Source: Oreohelix idahoensis
Taxonomy: Eukaryota > Mollusca > Gastropoda > Stylommatophora > Oreohelicidae
Direction of reading: 5' to 3'
Assembly (NCBI GenBank): GCA_024509875.1
Contig: JAMPIV010004908.1
Location: forward strand, 141,501-205,500
DNA: 64,000 bases
Shown: positions 10,087 to 23,841 of the stretch, piece by piece
Layout: the number at the start of each line of letters is the position of its first letter
How positions within the stretch are numbered: the stretch's first letter is position 1
Notes under the pieces: generated by a model
What the model was told of the DNA's origin: nothing
The model's input: only the letters and a program-made list of their open reading frames with translations
The model's database searches: none
Position numbers and translations under genes: made by a program

Positions 10087-10731
10087 TTATGCGTATCGCA
10101 TAAAAAATTGGAATCTATCTAGATAATCTGCTACGTCATCCTTTAAAGGATTGAAATGAGGCAATTTAATCCTATTAACAAACTCCTTTGTCGTACTCGA
10201 AGTTGTTTGCTGAGCACCCGTACTCGCCAATTTCAATTTCTCTAACTCCAAAGTTGCGAGTCTTTCATCAAGTTCCATCTTCTGTTTTCTTTCCTCATGT
10301 TCCATTTTTCTATTTTTTCAGCCTTCCTCTGCAGCAGCTTGAAGTTTTCTCTCCTCTGCAGCAGCTTGAAGTTTTCTCTCCTCTGCAGCAGCTTGAAGTT
10401 TTCTCTCCTCTGCAGCAGCTTGAGCTTGAATTTTTTTTTCCTCTGCAGCAGCTTGAAGTTTTTTGTCTTCCATTTTCATCTGGAATTTTCTTTCATCAGC
10501 CTGAGCTTTTCTCTCCTCAGCAGCAGCTTGAGCTTTTCTCTCCTCAGCAGCAGCTTCTCTTTGATACCTTTTCTCTTCAAGTTCTAATCTTCTATTCTCA
10601 GCATCTAGCTTCTTTAGTTCAGCATCTGCTCTCCTTTGTTCAGCTTCTGCTTTCAATTTAATTTCCTCTTTTTGTTTCTTTTCTTCTGACTTTAATGCAG
10701 TGGCGAATAGAGCAGATGAATATTCTTCCAA
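10087..10731 (-). CDS. Element 1 gag N-terminal coiled-coil region (one internal stop)
   Basis: Two frames in the same phase (10318-10731 and 10087-10305) are separated by a single TGA near 10315, next to a six-T run. The first is extremely charged and Ala-rich: EERKAQAAAEERKAQ and four to five copies of the nine-residue unit AAAEERKLQ, encoded by a 27-bp tandem repeat at about 10325-10440. It should form a long single coiled coil. The second ends in KLPHFNPLKDDVADYLDRFQFFMR, which resembles the start of Gypsy capsid (the F...YL.RF pattern). Element 2 gag also begins with a charged coiled coil followed by FEAFSEQADSIDRYLDKFEKF, so the layout is shared. The most upstream Met is taken as the start. 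Confidence 0.82.
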
Positions 10732-12351
10732 TTCTTAGCAGACTTACCAAGAGTCAACCCTTGCTGGATGAAGAAATCCAATGTAGACATTCTGTCTAAT
10801 GAGATCAGTAACCTGAAAAATTCAACAATTACCTTATCCCACTTCAATAGGAGACAAGTCTGAAATGCTAGACTTGTATACTCACTTCACATTATTTCAC
10901 TCTCTTAGTCTTAGAAAAAGACCTAGTATGGTCCTCTTGTTTATAATGTAACAAAAAAATCACTTGAGTACCTGTGGAAAATAATTCCTTTATATCCCAC
11001 TCACTATGGGCACAAGTCTTTTTTTTTTAAAGAACTTGAATATGTATTTCACCTTGTCTCAATCTTTGTGGATAACAAGTCTTTTATCAAAGAACTTGTA
11101 TAAATATCTTAGATAATAATATTTTATTAACAATCTCTATATGAAGAGTGTACCTTATCAATAACAATAATAATACCTGACCAAGTATATGTATGTAGAC
11201 TGTGTATGACAATAATGTAGAACAATCATAAATACAAAAACAAAGATACAGAACAATGACCGAAAACGTTCGCGGAAGTCAAATAAACAATACAGCAAAA
11301 GTAAAAAAAATGTTACACAAATGTGTAATGATAACCGCGAAAAATAAACAAGACAAATGGCAACACTGTTATAAACGAAAAGGTGTAAAGAAATAAACGG
11401 AAGGAATGAGAGAAGAACAGATACAAACAAAATTAATCGAAAATCAAAGAACAGAAAAATAACGAAAACAACACTAACTGATGTCGTCACAGCTAAAAAA
11501 AAAAATATAGCAACAAAAGTCGCTAGCAAATTTCAATTAAGAAAATTGCAATCCCTACAGAACGCTTACAGTAACCCTCGATTAAGTGGCATATTTACCG
11601 TAAGACCCACCAACCGAAAACCCGCAAAAGAACACAAGAAAAATACACAAAAATAGTACAATTAACATAAATAGCAATCAATTCAATGTGTTGCAAAACA
11701 AGTTCAGTCACAGCTGAAACTAAAGTAAATTTCTTGCTCCTTGCGAACACAGAAACAAAATGTCAAGCGCGCACTGAATGTCAAATCCACTGTAGCATAA
11801 AGTGGTATTCACGAACAAAAGTTACTATGACCTTCTCGTATCTTGCACATAGAATGTTTACAATTTCCACGTACTGTTTACAAACACTTGACCACGAACA
11901 ATATAGCTTGAATGCTCGGGCGTAGAAAAGTCTGTTGTTGACTGAAACGTGTAAACGACCAGCGGTACCGTTTACAAAAAGGGACTCGACTTGCAGTTGT
12001 GGTCCACGTAGCAAATGCCTAGATGTTAACTTCAGTACTTGTCCTGTTGTGGTTTATGTAGCATTATAACATAAATGCTAGCACTGTTTATCTGGGTCAA
12101 CAGTTGATGACCTATTTCTGTCCTGTTGTAGCCAAAACTTGCAAGTGTAGAATTAGCGATGTGTGTTACAGCTGTCCAGTGTGTAGCTTAGACCCACAGA
12201 TCAGAAATGTAATGTGTACTTGTCCTTCTCACGCAAATAGCCCCATGAAATGTAAATTTCTGGACCACATTAATGTCATCAATAATGTTAATTGCTCGCT
12301 CTGTCCACAAGAAATGTATCAGAAGAGCCCACGTAACTGGTCCACCAAAAA
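10732..12351 (-). other. Element 1 leader between 5' LTR and gag
   Basis: About 1.6 kb between the primer-binding site and the first gag Met. It holds a 123-residue minus-strand frame (11158-11529) made almost wholly of Phe, Leu, Val, Ile and Ser. That composition can arise simply from T-rich sequence, and no start context or family supports a product. Otherwise no gene is seen. Confidence 0.6.
12324..12346 (-). promoter_or_regulatory. Element 1 primer-binding site (candidate)
   Basis: Five bases inside the 5' LTR end, the element strand reads TGGTGGACCAGTTACGTGGG. A TGG start directly downstream of the LTR is the expected complement of a tRNA CCA end. I cannot name the tRNA. Confidence 0.6.
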
Positions 12352-13505
12352 TGTAACTGTACTTTTTCTCTTGTTGAGGTGATCACTGGCCCAAGACAGT
12401 ATACATGTTGTTAGGTGTGTAGTGCGAGCGTATGATGAACTGAGTGTGGGTGCGAATGAAGGCGCGAATGTGTTTAGGCTCGTATGTATGTAGACCCTGC
12501 AACCCATACACTCACATGCAGTAGTCAAGGATGCTTGGACACTGCAGGCACGTTTCAAAACATTTATTGACGAGAACACACATGGTATCAACAGGAACAG
12601 TCAGTGTAAACAAGGTCATGCTGACCGGAAATCGATAGGTATACATTAGGCATTCAGCAAGCTGGTAAACATTTGAATATTCGTGCATGGTCAATACAAT
12701 GTTCTTCAATAAGGACAGTTCGTGGCGTCGCCCTGGGATTACTGACTAAACGCGTCAGATACCTTAATCACTTTGACACATAGGTGCAACTTGGCATTCC
12801 CCGCCAATTGCACATTATCAGGCTGTAGTATAATAGCCGAAAACACAGGCCTCGTTCTGACGTCGGCTGTGTACTTCTGATAAGCAGGTTACCATCAACC
12901 CTGCCGTAATGCTTATTGTAGACATAAATTCCGCCAATCTGCGGTTCCCACAATATATCTTCGTCACTGGATTTCTGGATGGTATGAAGACTAATAGTCT
13001 TGGATGGCTACCTTGAGCACAACATATATGTTCTGTAATGGAGGACCGGTGAGCTGCAGTTCACAGACTAGGCAATCTTCTAACATGTTCTGCTACCGAA
13101 AGCATAGTAATGGAAAAAGTCGGTATTACCTGTAACCAAGTCCACAGAACTTAACAAGGAACTCTGCTGTCATTCCAACGCACAGAGATTCACTGGGGAA
13201 AACTGCCAGTGCAGTCACTTCGAAGATTCTCCCCGAAAAACACAATGGACTCTCGTCCCTTCAGAAACCAGGACACTTCCCCGGCTCGCCGGAAGTCTAA
13301 CTCAACTCCCCCTTAAAAAAACCTGCCCATGGGCATACGCCCGAACTGTCTACCTTTGACCCTAAAGGTCAAACACAATGAATGAATAAACAAGGGAAGA
13401 CAACCCCTAATCAACCTGACATCGCAGGTAAAGACACAATTATTCTTATGATAAAAACATAAGCAAATAACTTGACAGATGACTCCGTCAAAAATGACAG
13501 CAACA
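12352..13505 (-). repeat. Element 1 5' LTR
   Basis: Same length (1154 bp) as the 3' LTR at 4146-5299 and nearly identical to it. It should carry the element promoter and polyadenylation signals, but I did not find a clear TATA box. The right flank from 13506 is not LINE A sequence, although the left flank of the element is. Confidence 0.95.
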
Positions 13506-14110
13506 ACATCAATTATTTATTTAACATGAATAAATAAATAAGTGAAGTTAATGGATAAAAAAATTTGGAGTTTTCTTCATAACGAATTTAGTTCAGGGTG
13601 TTGTTTGTTCGGGTGGTGAGAATTATTTGTTTTGGCCAGATTAAAATGACGTATCTTGCCAGCTGTCGGACTGGTTTGCTGACTGCTACGCCAATGGTCG
13701 ACTTCTGTGGTGAGGGCACATTTCAGGCATAGTTGCAGAAGTAACCGCTTCATCGTCAAGGCAAGGATCTTCACAACTCGTCAAAGGAAGGCATCTAGCT
13801 TAGACCACAAGCTATTGATCCTACGTCACTTCCGCATGACGCCTTATTTTTTCAGCCTTTTTTGAATGTTCCTTTCTTCGATCCAGCTAAGTGATTTTTT
13901 ACGCATTTTTATAATGTTGTTCATTTCTGTCATCGTTTCGTTGATTATTTACTTTCTTGTTTCGACATGTCTTTCTGGTTTCACGATTTTCTTGCATTAT
14001 TACTGTTTTCGTTTCGCTCATCACCGTAGTTTCATCTGCGTGTATCGCTCATTTGACGTTTTCCTCATCATCATAGACCTTTGTAGTACCTATATGTAGT
14101 TCTTGTCCTT
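13506..14110. other. Unannotated spacer
   Basis: No recognised gene. A 65-residue minus frame (13577-13774) and a hydrophobic 77-residue plus frame (13866-14099) have no motif I know and look like AT-rich noise. Confidence 0.4.
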
Positions 14111-14170
14111 GTCACCTGTTCGTAACTGTGGCTGACGAAGGGTAAAACCCGAAACGTCCCTTGTCTCATG
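14111..14170 (+). ncRNA. Hammerhead-ribozyme-like motif (tentative)
   Basis: CTGACGA at 14132-14138 is followed by a GGGT/ACCC hairpin with an AAA loop (14140-14150) and then GAAACGTC. This is the conserved core order of a hammerhead: CUGANGA, stem II, GAAAC, then UC. The palindromic ACGT after GAA would give the very short stem III described for hammerheads in Penelope-like elements, which may act as dimers. An extra A precedes stem II and stem I pairing is weak (two G:C, then mismatch). It could be a decayed copy or chance. Confidence 0.35.
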
Positions 14171-15219
14171 TGTACCATTTACTTGTAAAACTGATTTCAT
14201 ACCATATTATTTTTTAATTTATATATTAATCCACAGACTAGTCTCAAGCTGGTATCACACACTGGTATCTGCAACTGGTATCACCAACTTGTGCCACGAA
14301 CTTTAGAGAAAACAAATGTCTCTGCTAAGCATTTGTTTCCTGACACTTAGTCAGACGCCTTCCCTGCTGTCCGTTCCGCTGATCCTTCCCTTTTTTCTCA
14401 GTAAAATTACCCACCCTGAACATCAATGATAGCCCTGTGGATTGGATGAAAAATCATCGTTAATTCAGGTAATCTGACGGGATAAAATGTGGCTGGACAA
14501 CTGAAAACGACTTTTGCCTGGTTTAAAATTGTTTAAATATAGATTCAAACTTATTAAAGTGTTAATATAATTGATGTTGTTGATGTTTATCTAGGGCTGC
14601 TGAGCTTTTCGTTTTTTTTAACAGCAATACCAAGTTGAAGAGTTCTTGTTATTATCTACACTGTAAATCTAGGCTTTTCCTGTGGCTTTTCCGCTTTTCC
14701 GAAGCGTGTTGAGTTGAAGCTCTAGTTTCTCCAGCGTTGGTTGCACTTAAAGGGTCATCACATCTAGTCCAAAGCTAGGAGGAAAAAGCGTGTGGCATAC
14801 TGTGCATTCCCCGCCATCCAAGGGGACTCTCCAAATATGCAGAGCTAAAATATTGTGCTATGGTTCTGGGCTCTCCCAAAGAATCGTCATGTTATACACA
14901 GAACCACTTCTCAGCGCCTCCTGCCGATCATGGGATGTAAAGTGAGATCCTCCTGCATGCATGTAACCAGGTAAAATACAGAGTTACGTTTGGGGCTCAA
15001 GTGACTCCTCCAAGCTTAGTGTGCAATTCTGGGTTCTCAACACGTTTCACCACACGAGAAATCCCTGGAAGTGTGTGAATGATTTCAAGAGTCAATAAGG
15101 GTGGAACTAGCTTCATAGACTGATTCGCTTCCACATTTGAATACTGTAGCATTGTGCTTAGCTGGTGGCCATGTTAGGATGACTCCAGGTATGCCTGCAT
15201 GCATTTTAATATAGTAAAT
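14171..15219. other. Unannotated spacer
   Basis: No coding frame or RNA gene recognised. The latter part may belong to the dispersed repeat that is clear from 15220 onward. Confidence 0.4.
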
Positions 15220-15720
15220 ATGTACATCCAGATGTCAATATCATCCACTCCCTGCTTCACCTGGAGCCTGGGGCTACCTCTGCTTTTGGTTCCCTGTGAG
15301 AGAACCAGCATGAAGCAGTCACCAGTGCTTGCAGTTGTGGTTCATGACTCTATCATTTTCTTATGCTGTTGTTGCCAGCATCGTACGAACTTGGACAACC
15401 ACTAGCGAGTTAAACATGGTAAATGTAAAATATAAAATAATAAAATGTATGTTACAACTCACCCCAGATCGAGTTATATTCAAACTGACGTCTGGTGCGG
15501 GAAGAGTTCCGAAGAATGTCAGGCCATAGGTTTTGGGACCGCCTTACAGGTAGTCGATAATTACTTTAATGGTAATCACATTATTCCCTGTTATAGGTTC
15601 CGAGAAATTTGTTGTTTCCAGTATTATAAAGTCGAGTTTTCTTTCTGGTTAAATTCAGTAGATCCTCATTACTTGGTCCCCTCCTCGTTATTGAAATCCT
15701 ATATTTCTTTGGTCCTGCCT
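15220..15720 (+). repeat. Dispersed repeat R2, partial copy
   Basis: Shares stretches such as GGGGCTACCTCTGCTTTT, GTCACCAGTGCTTGCAG.TGTGGTTCATGA and AAATGTAAAATATA with 49740-49900 plus 51905-52100, and with the reverse complement of 44480-44760. Several small frames here are not conserved between copies, so this is repeat sequence rather than genes. The class of the repeat is unknown. Confidence 0.75.
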
Positions 15721-16230
15721 AGTCTGAAGGTGTCGACTCAATGGAACACAGTGCTGGAATCGGAAAATGTGCTATATAATATGGGTCCTTGAGCCCACAA
15801 TCTGTAAGCTTTCTGCGCGGCGAGTTCTGTTCTTCACAATTACCTTCCGTTTAATTTATTATTACGAATGTTGACAAACACAAGTGTCCAACTCTCCTGC
15901 AGGCAATAGTGTTTCCATTCCTATTGTCAATACGGGAAGTATTAGTGCCAGCTGGGTTTGTTTTACGTCATCTATACCCAGGATATGTCATGCGAAATAA
16001 CGACATGAAACCTGAGTCATGCGATCAATATGAGAAAAAAATTTGGGTTTATGAAGAAATAAAAAGAAGCCACAATATGGAATAGAAGACTCATAGAACA
16101 GAAAATAATGCGCATGCCGAAAAATGCAGTTAAAGCAGAGCAAGCGCCGAAAATAATGAACATATATTCATTGAAAACCGCCATATTTGCGGAACGCCGA
16201 AAAGCGGAACTCCATAATGCGGGACCCTAC
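15721..16230. other. Unannotated spacer
   Basis: AT-rich with no recognised gene. The small frames present lack motifs. Confidence 0.4.
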
Positions 16231-19479
<3,249 letters not shown>

Positions 19480-19600
19480 ACGTAATATGGGCGTTAGGGG
19501 GCAGGGAAGCAAACCCGTAAAAATTGCTTGTGGAAATCGGACCGAAACGCGCAGATACCGCAGCTTAGATGTAAACTACAACTCAATGTACTTACCGCTC
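19480..19600 (+). repeat. Short dispersed repeat, related to 26700-26810
   Basis: GCAAACCCG followed by TAAAAAT.GCT, then AATCGGACCGAAA and GCGCAGATACC.CAGCTTAG, recurs in diverged form at about 26720-26800 (plus strand). Class unknown. Confidence 0.55.
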
Positions 19601-20927
19601 AAAACTAACGGTCAGCATTGTAAGAGAGAGATATGGCTAAGAGCGAACCCAAATAACATACTACTTACATAGTATCTCTTTTAAATTCTATACTAAAGAA
19701 TATACGAAAACTCTGATTCATTTCTTCACAACTTGGCGACATATGAATGTTGAGTTTCTTGATGAAGTGAATATCCTGACCACGAGCAGCGTTTTATATT
19801 TCGTTCAGTTATTCTTTTCGTTGCCTTCTGGTAGGTTTATGACACTCCGAAATGAGAAATTGCCGAGTACACAAACTTAATTCTCGGCTAAAACCGGTTA
19901 ATGCTTCCTCTCGCGTTGAATGTCTGGACTCTTCTGCTATAGGACTATCGCGGTCTGCCAGTATATTGTACAAGAAAAGACTCAGTGTGGCCTATACTAC
20001 TTTTGGTTGATGGAAAGTGGTGGGCGGAAGGAGAATTCCTGTTAATCTGATTAGACGTCTCTATCGGAACATACCTAACATAAATTACCTCGTTTTTTAG
20101 TTTTCGCGCAGTTATAATTGTATATACGCAAAATGTCACATGCGCAAATAGGGTTTTGTTTAAAAAAAATTATATTTCGTTTCTTTTATTCACACTATCA
20201 GGTGCGCGCCGTAGACTTACAGGCATTGAGTGAGTATTCATAATGCAAAATCCCTTACTTCTTTATAGTTAAAACGATTTCCTAGTTTCTCCTTTGATGC
20301 AGATTTTCTATTAATTATCTACACTTTGACAATATTATACAGGATTTGAGATTACTCAATTAGAACGATTTTTAAATATGTTGGAACTTACAACTATTGT
20401 TATAACAAATTCTATTATACTATATGACCCTACCGATTAGGAGTTTGTTGATTTTCTTTTAAAAGATGAAAATTTTGCAAAAATGTCAATTAAGCAATGA
20501 AACAGTTGTATATAGAGATTAGAACATTTACTTTATTGCTTTCTTTCTGAGTTTACCCCTTTTGTAAAACTATTTAAAAGCAGAATTCTAATAAGTAGAA
20601 GTAATTTAGACAGTGCCAGCGACTTTTATGTATCAAGGCTGCACTGTATTTGAAATACTTTCAGGAATTCTCGGCCGTAACAGGAATAAAAAAAATAAGT
20701 AAAATATAAGGAGCAAGTAACTCGCCTAAACATGAAGGGAAATAATTATGTTGTGTTCTTCTGCTGCATGTCCTGACGACAGTACTCATTTCCATTTTCC
20801 TTCAGATGTAAATTAATGACACGAAAAGAGTGGCATGAAAGCATAGAAGCTTCATCAATGATGAGCAATGATGCTTCTGTGGTTAAATATAAGATGGAAA
20901 TACATTGCATGATGAACCCTTCTTAGT
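19601..20927. other. Unannotated spacer
   Basis: AT-rich, with no recognised gene, RNA or terminal repeats. Confidence 0.4.
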
Positions 20928-21640
20928 ATCATCATCATCTCAGCCCGTATCCCGTCATGGGTCGTAGGGGTGCCATGGTGGAAGCATCAGCAGACAGGGT
21001 CCTCCACTGCTCTCTATCCTCAGCAATGCGTACAAGTGTGGAAAAACCGTGTCCTGCCCATTCTTTGATGTTATCAGCACAGGATTTTCTTTGCCTTCCT
21101 CTTCTCCGTTTACCTTCGACTGTCCCCTGAAGGATCGTTTTCGAAAGGGAGTCATGACGAGTTACATGCCCAAACCAGGCAAGCTTTCGATGTTTCACTA
21201 TTGACAAAAGTGGTTCTTGGTGGCCTGCATAGGTGTTTATCTTCTCTCTAACATAGACATTTGTTTTGTGCTCTTTATAGCAAATGCGCAAAATTCTTCT
21301 ATAACATTTATGCTCGAAAGCCTGAATCCTTCGCTCCGTATCTGCAGTGAGTGTCCAGCTCTCACACCCATACAAGAGAATAGATAATACAAGTGATTTG
21401 TATAATTTGATCTTCACAGGAAAACTGATGTTACTTTTCCAGATCACATTCAACTTTGTCATGGCAGCTGAGGCCATCTCAAGTCTTGTCTTGATTTCTT
21501 TACTTGATCTTCCATCACTACATATAGTGGACCCGAGATATTTAAAGGTGTTAACTTCTTCTAACGTATAAGTGGGAATAATTCCAGAAATAAGTTTATT
21601 TAAAATGCAGGATTTTTCTGAAACACCTATCATGAAGAGA
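20928..21640 (-). pseudogene. LINE family D: RTE-like C-terminal fragment
   Basis: A 232-residue minus frame (20935-21633) that starts inside the element: VNTFKYLGSTICSDG, then SILLYGCESWTLTADTERRI, RKLAWFGHVTRHD, GKRRRGRQRKSCADNIKEWAG and DREQWRTLSADA. This is the region after the reverse transcriptase in RTE-like LINEs; RT and endonuclease are missing through 5' truncation near 21640. The element 3' end is marked by a short (ATG)n run (complement ATCATCATCATC at 20928-20939). The frame is intact, and the family differs from A, B, C and E in this window. Confidence 0.88.
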
Positions 21641-22808
21641 AGGGAAGAGATGCGCGTTATTTAAATGAGCGTGCAATTTAGCTTCCACGCAATGCGCGGT
21701 TTTTCCTAATGTTCTGCAATGCACCATGAAAAGATTGCAAGATGGGGAGAATTTGTTACGGACGAGACTAAGAAATTTAAGAGGTTGAAATTATTAGAGC
21801 ACGTAGGACCTGCAGCTAACTCTCCCATTGCCCTGGCAAGTGTTCTTTCCATTCTTATGGCGTGGGTCCATCGGAGTTAGGCCATCTAAGGGATATACGA
21901 GTTTGAGTATGAATAATCTAGAGACCTTTTGTGAGTTTCTCTCACACACACACACAAATGCAAATGTTACCCAGAAGAATGCTTATTTTCAACTGTTCCT
22001 CACTATATACATCGCTTACGTGCTAGAACCATTATTTAGATTTGGATGGAGATTGTCGCCAACTTTGGATTGCATTTCCAAACCAATTAGCTCCTGAGAT
22101 ACTCGCAACCAAACAAACAGGCATACGTAAAAGCCTTGTAACTTCTCTTAGTGTACACAGTACAGAATTACCTGCATGATTTTTTTCAACAATGCATATT
22201 GGAAAAAGAAGGTACTTCATAAACAAACTTCAGTTATTCTTGTAAATCAACCGCCTCATTGCGACAGCTCAAACTATCAACGAAGTGACATATTACATTA
22301 ATGCAGACAATTGGTTTTGTTGTTAAAACTTGGGACACCAGAAGGTATTTACATTTAAAACAAGACAAATTACAAAGTACATTTGATATGACACACTTTC
22401 AGGATACCAGCTAGGGGCATTACCAAGCAGCACGCCTTCTGGTATTCTCAAGGTGAGGGGTTTAGGGTTAGATATTAATGCAATAAAGAAGACACAGAAA
22501 GAACGCAATAGGATGGTGGAGAACAGACAAACTTGGTATTAAATTGTTGAAGGGTCATGCTTCATTTGGGGTTTACGGTAATCAAAAGGAATCATAGAGA
22601 TGAGTAGTATGCCACAATGATGTTACACAAAGAAAGTGTTTACAAAAAACTGACCCGCAAGAATACGTCGCTGCGAAATGACTGATATTTTGTCTACAAC
22701 ATGGAATAACATTGTAATTTACATGGATGATAGTTAAGCGGGTAACGCAGCAAAACACACAACACATCGTAAATTTATTAAACTTAAAGATAACAAATTA
22801 TCACTTAC
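21641..22808. other. Unannotated spacer; could contain downstream exons of the mucin-like gene
   Basis: The preceding exon ends at a splice donor pointing into this region on the minus strand, so later exons may lie here or beyond. A 61-residue minus frame (22323-22508) is the only sizeable candidate, and I cannot confirm an acceptor or a protein family. Confidence 0.35.
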
Positions 22809-23841
22809 CTTTTTTAGAGTCTTTATTCCTTGCACTGTCCAATCCAGAGTCACCAGGCGTTGACAATATAGTCGATGATAATCCAGTGATAGTTGTTGGC
22901 AATATAGTGGATGATTGACCTGGGACAGCTGTTAAAAATGAAGTGGAAGATTGTCCATTGACAGTTGTTGGAAATAGAGTCAACGATTGTCCATTGACAG
23001 TTGTTGGTAATGGAGTCAATAATTGTCCGCTGACAGTTGTTGGTAATATAGATAATGTTTGTTCATTGACAGTTGTTGGTAATATAGTCAATGATTGACC
23101 ATTGACAGTTGTTGGTAATGGAGTCAATGATTGTTCACTGACAGTTGTTGGTAATGGAGTCAAAGATTGTTCACTGACAGTTGTTGGTAATTGAGTCAAT
23201 GATTGTCCATTGACAGTTGTTTGTAATAGAACTGAAGATTGTTCAATGACAGTTGTTGGTAATGGAGTCGTAGATTGTCCAGTGACAGTTGTTGGTAATA
23301 GAGTCGTAGATTGTCCATTGACAATTTTTGGTAATGGGGTCAATGGTCCAGTGACAGTTGTTGGCAATATAGTGGATGACTGACCTGGTACAGCTGTTGG
23401 AAATGAAGTGGAAGATTGTCTATTGACAGTTGATGTTAATGGAGTCAATGATTGTCCATTGAAAGTTGTTGGTAATGGAAACAACGATTGTTCACTGATA
23501 GTTGTTGGTAATGGAATAAATGATTGTTCACTGACGGTTGATGGTAACGGAGTCAATGATTGTCCACTGACAGGTGTTGGCAATATAGTCAATGTTTGTC
23601 CACTGACAGTTATTTCTAATATAGTCAATGATTGTCCATTGACAGTTGTTGGTGATGTTGTCAATGATTGTCCATTGACAGTTGTTGGTGATGTTGTCAA
23701 TGATTGTCCAGTGACAGTTGTTGGTAATAGAGTCGTAGATTGTCCATTGACAGTAACCACAAGTGTAGTTGATAATAATATTACATAGTAAGCTCTTATA
23801 ACTATTCTAGTTGTTGCGCAGGTGAGCGGTTCTTGTGTCAT
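22809..23841 (-). CDS. Secreted mucin-like Thr/Ser repeat protein, first exon
   Basis: An open frame of 346 codons that I read as an exon ending at 22809. AAAAAAG there is followed by a consensus donor GTAAGT, so the in-frame TGA just beyond it is probably intronic. Residues 1-33 look like a signal peptide with a hydrophobic core (YYVILLSTTLVVTV). The rest is about 26 copies of a 12-residue unit of the type TTVNGQSLTPLP (36-bp DNA period), rich in Thr, Ser and Pro and so a likely O-glycosylation substrate. It ends in a basic tail DSARNKDSKKG. No transposon motif is present. Secretion into mucus or matrix is inferred from composition only. A tandem-repeat array read by chance in an open frame is the alternative, but the long frame, signal peptide and donor together favour a gene. 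Confidence 0.62.

Larger units (their letters stand above)
4146..13505 (-). mobile_element. Element 1: Gmr1-like Ty3/Gypsy LTR retrotransposon, 9.36 kb
   Basis: Two direct 1154-bp LTRs (4146-5299 and 12352-13505) flank about 7.05 kb. Reading the minus strand, the order is 5' LTR, primer-binding site, a 1.6-kb leader, coiled-coil gag, gag tail plus protease, integrase, reverse transcriptase, RNase H, polypurine tract, 3' LTR. Integrase before RT is the Copia order, but the proteins are Gypsy-type (GPY/F integrase tail, YLDD RT), which defines the Gmr1-like group. The LTRs differ at about four positions by eye, so insertion is recent. No target-site duplication is visible: flanks are ACTGT (4141-4145) and ACATC (13506-13510). 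Frames are broken at several homopolymers and at stop codons, so the copy as given is not a full set of open genes. Confidence 0.92.

Noticed and set aside
10188..10661. 157-residue plus-strand repeat frame (Leu/Phe/Gln-rich)
   Set aside because: It is the antisense of the 27-bp gag coiled-coil repeat on the minus strand.
13506..13515. Target-site duplication for element 1
   Set aside because: ACATC does not match ACTGT at 4141-4145; only the first two bases agree.
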